A DNA stretch of 64,000 nt from Epiperipatus broadwayi. Lineage: Eukaryota > Onychophora > Udeonychophora > Euonychophora > Peripatidae. The notes beneath the pieces are model-generated. The model had not been told where the DNA came from, did no database searches, and saw only the letters and a list, made by a program, of their open reading frames with translations. The stretch is from the NCBI GenBank assembly GCA_028023455.1, contig JAQFVV010012435.1, positions 3,660,001 to 3,724,000 of the forward strand. Direction: 5' to 3'. Shown in pieces: positions 46,324 through 57,010 of this stretch (position 1 is the first letter of the stretch; every line of letters starts with the position of its first letter). Both the position numbers and the translations under genes were made by a program.

Positions 46324-47205
46324 TTAATATTTTCCACGATCAGGAGGTTCAACAGGTCTTTTTACCTTTTCTATGGGTTCCAGGTCAGGAAGCCTGTAGT
46401 CCATTGATATAAGAAAATTTATTATGTCTCCTCCATTGGTAATTTGATCCCCTGACATCATACGGTACCTACTAATTTTAATAATACTTTTGGTCAAGCT
46501 CTCAAAGATATTGCATTTAAAACACTCATATGGAGGTTGGACGAAGTCTTCAAATTTGATTAAATTACAGAAACTGTTGCTATTAAGCATATACCTAAAG
46601 TTATTTTCTAAAGCTTTGACAAGGGCTGTGTTCAGAATTTTCACATTATCAGGAGTACCTCCAGATTCTAATCCCAATTGCTTATAGTTCTCATCAAAGG
46701 TTCTTTTAATTGGTTCTGAAGTCAAACTTTCATCTATCTTCAAGATCTGAACATTGAACATCCCTGTGGAAATATTTATTTTAGTCTGAACTTCCTGTAC
46801 CTCCTTTTTCACTTCTTCCAGAGTCTTTTCTTCTTTGTACTTTTCACACACTTCGATGACTTTACCCATTTTATCATCCTGGGCTGTGGTTTCTTGTTTC
46901 TCTATTCTGTATTTTGTCAGCATTACTTCTCCATCCATCTTGGGGACATCGGTGTTTTCCCATTGATAATTCTCCAAAAACCCTTCAGATTTAGTGTGAA
47001 CTTTTTCAAAGCCTTTCCTACAGTCTGCTCGCATCTCATCTATTTGTTTTAATATCTTATTATTCATTTCACCACACAGTGATGACATCCACTCCTTCAT
47101 CTCATTATGCTTAGCTTCGAATTTTTTTTCCATGTTAGTGAACATATTCACCAATAATGTTTCTAGGTTTAGGTTCTGCACAGATTCCATGGTTACAATC
47201 TCCAT
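46324..47205 (-). CDS. Intact 293-residue coiled-coil ORF, unknown family
   Basis: The longest open frame not assignable to a known element. The native ATG could be at 47205 or five codons later, where ACCATGG is a strong animal start context. Residues about 10-70 and 95-155 are charged and heptad-like (NMEKKFEAKHNEMKEWM; EEVKKEVQEVQTKIN), predicting coiled coils. The C-terminal half is mixed, with two cysteines (ECFKC) and a proline-rich end (VKRPVEPPDRGKY). No catalytic or zinc-finger signature is seen. It lies between LTR-like copies B and C in the same orientation, so a Gag-like or LINE ORF1-like retroelement protein is plausible. A host gene exon is the alternative. Composition is clearly coding-like. 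Confidence 0.6.
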   Translation of the reverse strand: MEIVTMESVQNLNLETLLVNMFTNMEKKFEAKHNEMKEWMSSLCGEMNNKILKQIDEMRADCRKGFEKVHTKSEGFLENYQWENTDVPKMDGEVMLTKYRIEKQETTAQDDKMGKVIEVCEKYKEEKTLEEVKKEVQEVQTKINISTGMFNVQILKIDESLTSEPIKRTFDENYKQLGLESGGTPDNVKILNTALVKALENNFRYMLNSNSFCNLIKFEDFVQPPYECFKCNIFESLTKSIIKISRYRMMSGDQITNGGDIINFLISMDYRLPDLEPIEKVKRPVEPPDRGKY

Positions 47206-47836
47206 TCTGCTATCTGATTAGAGTATATATATTTATTTATTAAAGACACAAAAATGCTCACTTATGGTTGTTTTTATTTTTTTTTATGGCCTGATACACC
47301 TTTCCCCCATTCTCAACAGTCTCCCCCTTGTTCTGCTCCCCCATACCTGTACCCAATCTATACCTGATTTATTCTATTTAGGGTTCTACCATGCCTGCCT
47401 TTTGCATTATTAACTTCTAGATCCAACATTTACAATATATATATAGATATGTTCAAACATCATATTGTTACCTAATCTATTCTTGTTCATTCTTCAGTGT
47501 TTTTGCTGGGTCTTTAAGTTTGGTTGTTCCTTTGCACCTGAAACATACTTAAAATTGTATTACTTCATATTAAAATTATCAAAACTTGCATTACATAGTT
47601 GAGTACATTACATAGTTGAGTACATAGTTGAGTACACAGAATGCTCTCTATATAACTTGTTAAATTTTGGAATCATTGTTTCTAATAATATTTTTTTTTA
47701 TTCAATCTACCACCTGATGACAAAATTTATAATGGTATTACTACCGGGCACCAGTCAAGAGGAGTAGATTGTTACAACACTTTTACTAGATGATTGTACA
47801 TTTTTATAAACACATATTTTTATTTATGAAAGCTGT
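47206..47836. other. Region upstream of the coiled-coil ORF
   Basis: Minus-strand upstream sequence includes a TATATATA tract 15-25 bases before the ATG and a T-rich run near 47270-47285. A GC-richer pyrimidine-rich block lies at 47290-47400. No further ORF. Confidence 0.35.
47586..47637. repeat. Short tandem repeat of ACATAGTTGAGT
   Basis: Three copies of ACATAGTTGAGT with variable TACATT spacers. Confidence 0.85.
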
Positions 47837-48937
47837 AAATATATCGAAACCATTGAGCCAATTCAACCACGAAACAAATAACCTAAGATTACCCTCCCTT
47901 AATATAACCTTACAAACTATATAGCCGTTCACGCCCGACTTAAGTTTAACATTTTTATAATTAATTTAACGGAAAACAAAAATCATAATAAAACTTAAAG
48001 AACAAAAAATAAATAAATGGAAATGATTTTACAAAATAAATACATTAAACAAAATTATAACTAATTAATAAATAATATCGGTCAGATAGAATAATATTGC
48101 AATTATTTAAATCTGGAAAGTTTTTAATTTACTGTTCATAAATTTTAAAGTTCTTACGGTTATTTAAATAGTTCATCTTCATATATTCCTTGCCGTTTGA
48201 ACCTGAATTCCCACGCCGTCCGAAGATTGGTATCCTGTGGCCGATTTATTTATCCATCCGGAGATTTTTTTAGTGTAGTTGGTCCTCAATGTAGAAACGA
48301 TGGTTCATTTTTCTTCCTTTCTTAGCAGAACTGAAGGGATTGAAGCTGTGCGTCTTTTTCAATCCTGTCAGCACTAACACCTAGCTGTTACATCATAATA
48401 ATCATCAATAACTCCTCACTAATTAATAATTTCCAAATTTTCCTTTTATACGTATTCGAAGGATTGACTTAACATTACGTCATCGATGAGATGATACTTT
48501 TCGTTGAGGTCCGATTCCATAGGGATTTCTTCTTATTTGCTAACAGTTTCTATTGTTTTCTTATCTGACCGGTGTTTTTACATTTAAATACCGAAGGCTG
48601 GTTTACATTTAACTAATTAACAATCATTTCCATTTCTGATTAATTAACCTGTTTTCCAAATCAAAAATATATTTAAAGATAAATTTAAAGATATAATTTC
48701 ATCTCCAAATCTTTTTAAAATTTAGTTTTAAAATACTTTTTCTTTAATAAAGTTTTATTTTAATAATTTTTCATTATCTGTGCGATTTAATTAATATATA
48801 AGAGTTTAAGATGATATTTAATTTCAATTTTTAATTCTTAAAGAAAATTTTTAAATGCGAACTTTTTAATTTACTTTCATGTTTAATAAATTTAAAAAAA
48901 ACAAAACAATGTAACGAACGTCTATGCTCATTACAAT
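47837..48937 (-). repeat. LTR-like repeat (family L), copy C
   Basis: Matches 42381-43480 of copy A with only scattered differences, starting AAATATATCGAAACCATTG and ending TCTATGCTCATTACA. The right end coincides with that of copy A, while the left end is truncated relative to A and B. Similarity this high implies a recent copy or duplication. Confidence 0.75.
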
Positions 48938-49382
48938 ATATATATATATATATCTTTTCTTACATGTGGGTAATTCATATGCATATTATTAAAGAGCTTG
49001 TAAACTGCATATTTACCTCATAATGTTGATAATGATGATTAAACCCACAAGATTCCATGATCAATAAAGTTATTTGGAAAAAGTTTCTATATTTATTACA
49101 TCACCACATTTAATTATACTATACTAATTAAATACATGGTAAGGTCAGTTAGATATGAATTGAAAGAAAATTTATAATATGTATAAAGACATTTTTCTGC
49201 CAACAAAGACAAATAACCATATATTCAATTTATTCTCTATTAATTAATATAAAATGATTATAATTTTTTACACATTTATAATTTATACATATATAATATT
49301 CCAGATTAAGAAGCATATTACTGTACAATAAATATTTTAAAATACTCTCTAACCCAGCATAAGACAATAATTAATAAGCTCG
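48938..49382. other. AT-rich spacer
   Basis: No recognised feature besides a short TA run at 48937-48955. Confidence 0.4.

Positions 49383-49428
<46 letters not shown>
49383..49428. repeat. (CT)n(TA)n compound microsatellite
   Basis: Eleven CT units followed by twelve TA units. Confidence 0.95.
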
Positions 49429-49439
49429 GAAAAACAAAA

Positions 49440-49800
49440 ACAAGTTTTAATCACGTTAACTTGCTGTCACTTGTATTTATGATCAATAGATGGCGTTTTA
49501 CCAAAAACACTGACCAAGTGTACATTTGTTTACATAAACAACAAAAGAGTCAGAATTAACTATCTCTTTCATTTTGCCCACCATCAGATCAGCTGATTTC
49601 AAGCTAATTTGCTATCATCAGTGAAGGCTAGAGCTAGAAACTAGATCTAAACACTGACTCCAAGTGTTTATGCAAAAAGTTTCTATCAGTTTGCAAGCAT
49701 GAAATTTTTCAGACTGGTAAAGTCTTCAAACTCAGCCTAACAAGCTAGATAGCTATATGGGTCTGATCTCAGTTCAGTTTCACCACATAGTCAAAGCCTA
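49440..49800. other. Unclassified repeat-like block, GC-richer
   Basis: About 360 bp less AT-rich than its flanks, bounded by (TA)n tracts on both sides (49405-49428 and 49800-49820). It includes TTTGCTATCATCAGTGAAGG and AGCTAGAAACTAGATCT, which resemble FB MITE motifs only loosely. No ORF. Confidence 0.35.
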
Positions 49801-49907
49801 TATATATATATATATATATAATTATTCAAAACAATACAATAATTAATACAGTAAAAAATATTTTAAAAACAAATATATACCACAATTTATTAGAAGTACA
49901 TTCAATT

Positions 49908-50241
49908 ATCTATGTGTGTTTGTGGAAAGGCATATACAGGTGAATCTCAATATACATTGGAGAAAAGATCAAAGGAGCATTTGTTGTTATATAAATGAGT
50001 ACAAAAATCAAGACAAAAGAATGTTAGAAATGATGATGTATCACCGTCAATATTTTTTGATTATAATGTAACATGTAATTATGGTTTTGATTTTGACTTT
50101 AATAAAGTTAAGATTTTGTGTATTGATAGAAATAATAATAAATGCAAAATCAAAGAAACTATGTTAATAAAAAGTGAAAAGCAACATTTGATAAATAGAC
50201 AGGCTGCCAATATAAAAATTAATGAATTGCAGGAAAATTGA
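49908..50241 (+). pseudogene. PLE-4 GIY-YIG C-terminal relic
   Basis: Reads CVCGKAYTGESQYTLEKRSKEHLLLYK then a stop, continuing in frame with FFDYNVTCNYGFDF, NKVKILCIDRN and INRQAANIKINELQEN to the TGA at 50239-50241. AYTGES corresponds to the YIG box, the KR to the catalytic arginine and KEH to the following histidine. Same family as the relic at 6631-7100. Confidence 0.75.
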
Positions 50242-50287
50242 TGTATGGCGTGTTTCTTTTTGTTTACATTTGTAACAGTTTTTTGTA

Positions 50288-50352
50288 ATACAATTTGAAT
50301 CTAGTTGACAACGACTACAGAGATAGTTGAAAGTACTTCTATTAAATTGTGG
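50288..50352 (+). ncRNA. Hammerhead-ribozyme-like motif of PLE-4
   Basis: Stem I: ACAAUUU...UAG pairs with CUA..AAAUUGU. Between its strands come UUGACAAC, a hairpin GACUA-CAGAGA-UAGUU, GAAA, G-UA-C and UU at the cleavage position. The second core segment GAAA is intact. In the first core segment positions 3 and 8 are U and A where the consensus has C and G. The layout equals that at 6546-6606 but stem II has a different sequence, so pairing rather than sequence is conserved. Confidence 0.55.
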
Positions 50353-50453
50353 TATATATTTGTTTTTAAAATATTTTTTTTTACTGTATTAATTATTGTA
50401 TTGTTTTGATTAATTATATATATTTTATTATAATTGGAATACAGACATTGATT

Positions 50454-50457
<4 letters not shown>

Positions 50458-50499
<42 letters not shown>

Positions 50500-50524
50500 C
50501 ATATATATATATATATATATATAT
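50458..50524. repeat. (TA)n microsatellite
   Basis: Two TA runs separated by GC, forming a palindrome. Confidence 0.95.
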
Positions 50525-51348
50525 GCGTATATTATAATATCTGCATCTAAAAATATACAAAAAAAAAACAATACAAATAAATGAAATAAAATTAGACTGA
50601 TTCTTTGAGAAATCAATAATTTATTCTTTGAAATTATTACTATAGGATAAATTTTAGTTCAACAAATATATTTATAAGTAAATCATTAAAGTTATTACAG
50701 ATCAAGTTTGTTAAAAAATATTCAGGCAGATTTTATTAATGGAATTTTCCATTAGTTTAATTGACTTATTACTTTGGAATAAATAGTATCTGGGTTGACT
50801 AATCTATCTTTGGTTTCTGGACTGGAGTAGAAAATAATTTTAGCAATTATTTTTCATTTATATAAATTTAGATAAGAATTTTATTGTTTTTTTGTTTCTT
50901 TTGTTCTGGTATGCAAATTAATGAAGTTAACTTAAATGAAAGGTTTGTATTTGAGAACTGATCTTTAAGATTTAAACCACACATTATACTGATCAACCTC
51001 TGCATTTTTATTATTGATTTTTTTTTGTCAATGAAAAATAGCTTAATTATTAAAGATGTGACTTTTCTTTGGGCAAATTATTATAAAGCCAGTATCATTT
51101 CATTGTTGACTATTTATTACTTAGTTATAATTAGAAGAAAACTCTAACAATCAATGATTAAAAGTTACTTTCACATCTCTCAAACAATGGAAATTTATTT
51201 CTCATATTTTTCTTAAGATATAAAATTATCCTATTATTGAGTTTTAAACCATTATTTTGCGACAAATATTTTTGTAGTGTAAATATGCCATTATATTTAT
51301 AATAAAAATCATATATGAATGAACCTGAAAAATATTTCAGTTAAAAAC
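50525..51348. other. AT-rich spacer
   Basis: No recognised gene. Confidence 0.45.
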
Positions 51349-51374
51349 TTATATATATATATATATATATAAGG

Positions 51375-51412
<38 letters not shown>

Positions 51413-51415
51413 CCT
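51349..51415. repeat. TA-rich palindrome with AAGGGTAC arms
   Basis: Two TA runs flank AAGGGTAC, whose complement GTACCCTT follows the second run, giving a hairpin of TA stem and GC-richer ends. Confidence 0.85.
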
Positions 51416-52423
51416 TACCAAAAGAGAAATCCTGAACAAAAGATCCGGCTAACTAGGATATAACTATAGTAACTGCAATCAAGTTACAAAAACAATGACT
51501 ATAAAAATAACATTGTTCAGACTAACTCAAGATACATTACTAAGATACAATATCTAAGAAAAACAATATTTTCCAATAATTAAATACAAGAAAACTTATT
51601 AAATTAAAATATCATAACACTTAGGTTTATAATAAAAAATTAGGGTTCCAACTAAAATAATCAATCTATTCATTTCAATAATAAATTCAATTTATGACTA
51701 GCTCAATATTATAAATAATATTTAGTTCTATCAAAATTGACAAATATAATTATTAAATTCTTAACCTGAGATGTTCAGTAAGGTATACTGGCTTAAACAT
51801 TGAGGATACATCTCTAAGGATACATTCCCAATGGTATAAGAATATTACCCCACCAAATCCACATAAGAGAAATACTATGTAATACTCTCATGTCTTTAGA
51901 CACACACGTATAATAATTCTAAAATATAATTTATACATTTATTACAAAAGTAACAATAAATTACTTAATATTCATTTAATAAAAATACTGATTGGACATT
52001 TAACATCAACTAATAATTTTTTACTTATTATCTTTCAATAGGAAATTTATAATTCTCCAAAATAATTACCTCCGGTTTATTTCTAACAAACTGATAAAAT
52101 AAATAAATAAATTAACACCCTGTAGTTAAATATGATGAGGGATTTGACATGATATCTAACTACTCTTACAAAATAATAACAACAATAAGCATCTAAAATC
52201 ACTTAATGATTTTCAACATTAAATCTATTTAATAATTAAAGTTTTGCAATAAAACATAAATAGATATAATAAGATTTTATGTAAACATCATACAATTTTT
52301 CATTTGGTTAATGTGGCATTCATAAAAATGTAATGTATCTGAATATGGTGGCAATATCAAGTATATCTTTCATTGGTGTTGTATCAGTTTAAAAATAATT
52401 ACCAATAATCATATCTTCTTCTA
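51416..52423. other. AT-rich spacer
   Basis: No recognised gene. Confidence 0.45.
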
Positions 52424-53523
<1,100 letters not shown>

Positions 53524-54343
53524 ACAATATACCTTGTCATTCAATTAAATATAATAAAAATAATATCTAAGTAATCTTAGGTATGCCAAATAAGTAATAT
53601 TTCAAATTATTAATTTCTGTGAATCATGCATGTTAAATGTAATATCAAATGAACAACATGCAGATAAATCACAACTCAACTAGAATATAAGTTTAAAAAA
53701 AACAGTTAACAAATTTATTTATAAATTAGCAATATTATACTCTTACAATAAATTTATAACATAATATAAAAAATTTACAAAAGTAATATAAGAATTAACA
53801 TTATTTATCATTAAAAAAAAATATTTACAGTAAATCTTACCAATAATTACAAGAAATAAAATAAGAAAGCCTTTACTCTGGCCATTTCAAATAAAATAAA
53901 AACTTACAATAGTAATAACAATATATTATCCTCATTCAGTAATTATAATATTTTACTATTTTGTATTGGGAATAGTTACAATAAATTCCCCAATTTTTAA
54001 GAAAACTTAACATTACACTTATACTATTATAAAATATATTTCTTATAATGTAAACACATCAATATAAGTTTATATTTGAAATACACTTCTTAAAATTCAA
54101 CCAGTAAAATATTTTCAAAAAGATTATTAAAGACTTTATTTGCAGTTTAGCAAAGGATAATCTTGATATTTGAATATCAAAAAATTTTAAATAAAAATAT
54201 GAATATCTTCCTCTATAAAAAATTACTATTTATGCAAAATACTTAAGAGATAATGTCATAAATTTTTGTAACTTAAATGGTTTACATTATTTATAATAAA
54301 ATTTTAAGAACTATCAATAATTATATTGCTTGACAGTCAAAAA
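53524..54343. other. AT-rich spacer
   Basis: No recognised gene. Confidence 0.45.
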
Positions 54344-54405
54344 AGGGTTCCGGCCCCTCCTAGGAGAGAGGGGGGCCCCCAAAAAGCCCCGTTGGGGGGG
54401 GGGTT
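54344..54405. other. GC-homopolymer anomaly
   Basis: A 60-bp stretch of C and G runs (GGCCCC, GGGGGGCCCCC, a run of about ten G) in otherwise AT-rich DNA. It looks like a sequencing or assembly artefact rather than a functional element. Confidence 0.5.
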
Positions 54406-56450
54406 TGCATTTCTTTTGTTTTTATACTTTTACATTCATCATATCATTCAAAATCATTTTCACTATTTTTACATTTCAATTTAAATATGCATCTGTTTAA
54501 GCTAAATGATCTCTAATATTTGTATGGGTATTAATTCTTCTTTTCTTATGCTATATACTATGACAATCATCAAACATCTCAACATCATTTGTAAAATAAA
54601 TTTCTATATACTTCATCTTGCCCTTTCAAAAATTATCAATTTTAAATGGTTTTGTCATTATTTTACCAACTTATAAAACTATTTTTTATGTGATTCCTGT
54701 GGTGATAAATAGCAATTAAAGTACATGGTATGAAATAGTAACAAAATGATTCCAATGGGTAAGACAATGTCATCATGGATATACTACAAATCATAATAGT
54801 AGGTCCGTATTCATCAGCCACCTAAGATTCAAGTCATGGTTCTATTATAGCACTTATTGACACTCAAGAAATGCAACTGTCCATAGAAAATGATATACAG
54901 CCCTATGCTATTTGTATATTTCAATAACTTTAAAGTATTGAAATGTAATTCACATACAACAGTTTTCAACATATCCTTAACACCCTAGGATTTCATATGA
55001 ACATTACTCTCCTGATCACCATTCTATATTTTTCACACTGAATAACTCACTTAACATTGTAAAATATCCAAATTGCATTGTACAATAATTTCCAAAACAA
55101 TGATATTAAAGAAATGAAAAAGATCTAAATTCGTTTCAAGATGTTTTTTTAAGTTTTCAAGCATAGATGATCTTGATAAAAAAAAACATACATTTGTACT
55201 ACATATTTTTTTTTGTTATTATATAATTTAGACATCAGTATTATATCATTCTCTATAATTCAACAGATAACATTTACAAAGATAAAACATTAATAAATTA
55301 ATTTTGTTATCCAATATATGCATATTCAAGCCTTCACATTAAATAAATACTTGAAATATTCTTGGATATTTTCAAAACATTCATCTGAATTCATCAACTC
55401 TTTTATACAAAATATACTTGATGATAATTTCTATCAATGGTTCATTCCACTGTTTAATATTAAATTCAAGCAATATGAAATACTAATTTAAAATACTAAT
55501 TCGAATATATCATTTTTAAAAAACAAAATTATAAAGCAAAATGTAATCTAAATAATAAAAAGAAATTACCAATGATCTCAATCATTATTAAGATTATTTA
55601 TGGTGATCCACTTCTTGGACCATACATTAAAAAAAACCAATTACAATTATAATTTACCTTGTTCAGAAAATTACTTTCTGAATACCCTTTTTTTATTTAA
55701 CATAATAATAAAATTAATTTATTTTATGATTAAATTAAAAATATAATAACAACAGGTTAGTTTTTTTAAAAATAAAAAAATGTAATATTCTAAATATTAA
55801 TGTTAAACTTAATATTAAAAAAAGATAAAGTTTTAAAGTTATGAAAAGATTTTTCTCTCTTCCTGCTCTTAAGCTAAACACTTGTCAAGAATCTTGCTCC
55901 ATTGCCTAGGTATGGGTGGAAAGTATTGTGCACAATCATACTTCTTTCTTGGCATAATTTGAAGAAAAAAATTAACAAATAATAATAAAATCCAAGAAAA
56001 ATAAAATGTTTATCCAGTCCTTTCTGGAAATTTTATCTGGGCACGTAATATCTTCCTAAAATAATACTTCAAGGATCCATTTTATGTGAAAATATTTGTT
56101 TTTCCTTCATACATACTCTTGACTAATTTCAGCTATTGTATATAGCAGATATATTGCAGTAAATATAATATAAGTAATATTCATCTTTTCCATCAGTCAA
56201 AAGCATTAGTGAAAACATTACATAATATAAATTATTTATTTAACCCTTAAACCACTAATTATATTATTGGTTGTATGAGGTAAAAATCAAATCTTTTAAT
56301 TGGCCAACTCACAAACTGAAGACAAAGCCTATTGTTAAAACATATTCACCTATAATATTAAATTCAACTCAGATACATTTATAAAAAATATATTACTAAT
56401 TTTTCAGGTTATGAAAGTGAATGAAAGTTCTTTCAAAAATAAATTGCTAT
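54406..56450. other. AT-rich spacer
   Basis: No recognised gene or repeat boundary. Confidence 0.45.
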
Positions 56451-56513
56451 TTATTTATTATAAAATATTCAATTTCAGCAAATTTAAAAGCGAACGTATA
56501 AGCAAAAAAATGC

Positions 56514-57007
56514 TGACGTAAATGCTTTTTTTCAATTTTACGTTATGGAAAAGTAAAGATTTCTTTTTGCTAAATCTTAAATATTTTTACTAAAATCTTC
56601 AATATTTTTCGAAAATAATTTTGATTTTTTAGTATATTTTATTAAAAAATTATTTTAATTTCTCAAATTATATTTTTTTAATACTTAAATTACATTCGAA
56701 ATGAAAATCTCAGTGTTTTTCTTTATTTTCTTTGATCAGGCGGTTTCTTTGTTCTTTCCAGCCAATCAGAATGTCTTTTTCGGCTGAGAGCTGGCTGACA
56801 GCCAATCATTGACAAGCTTCTTTCTTTGTTTAGCTTTAAATGCAGTTTTATTGATTTTTTACTTGTAAAATAATTCAGAAGAGGGCACCATCTTACAGAA
56901 CTTTTAAAAACCTAATCAATAACTGTCAAACGAATATCCTAGCATTAAAAATAATGGAATTAGAGTGCTGTCAGCTGTCAATGAGAGGTCTTGTAAGAGG
57001 CGGGAAA
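56514..57007. promoter_or_regulatory. Cluster of promoter-like motifs
   Basis: Within about 500 bp lie TGACGTAA (56514-56521, CRE/ATF-like), CCAAT at 56762-56766 and 56802-56806 (AGCCAATCA context both times), and GGCGGGAAA (56999-57007, an exact E2F-type site). CCAAT boxes and E2F sites are typical of animal proximal promoters. Base composition is locally less AT-rich at 56730-56830 and 56960-57010. No gene is identifiable next to it. An ATG followed by a GTAAGA donor-like site lies at 56954-56997, but that is weak. Confidence 0.3.
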
Positions 57008-57010
57008 AGG

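Larger units (their letters stand above)
49818..50418 (+). mobile_element. Penelope-like element 4, short fold-back copy
   Basis: The left arm (49818 to about 49906) is the inverted copy of the right end (about 50318-50418): TCAAAACAATACAATAATT and complement, TTTAAAAACAAATATATACC and complement. Between them is a GIY-YIG coding relic. The left arm ends inside the region corresponding to stem-loop II of the hammerhead-like motif. RT is absent. Confidence 0.75.
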
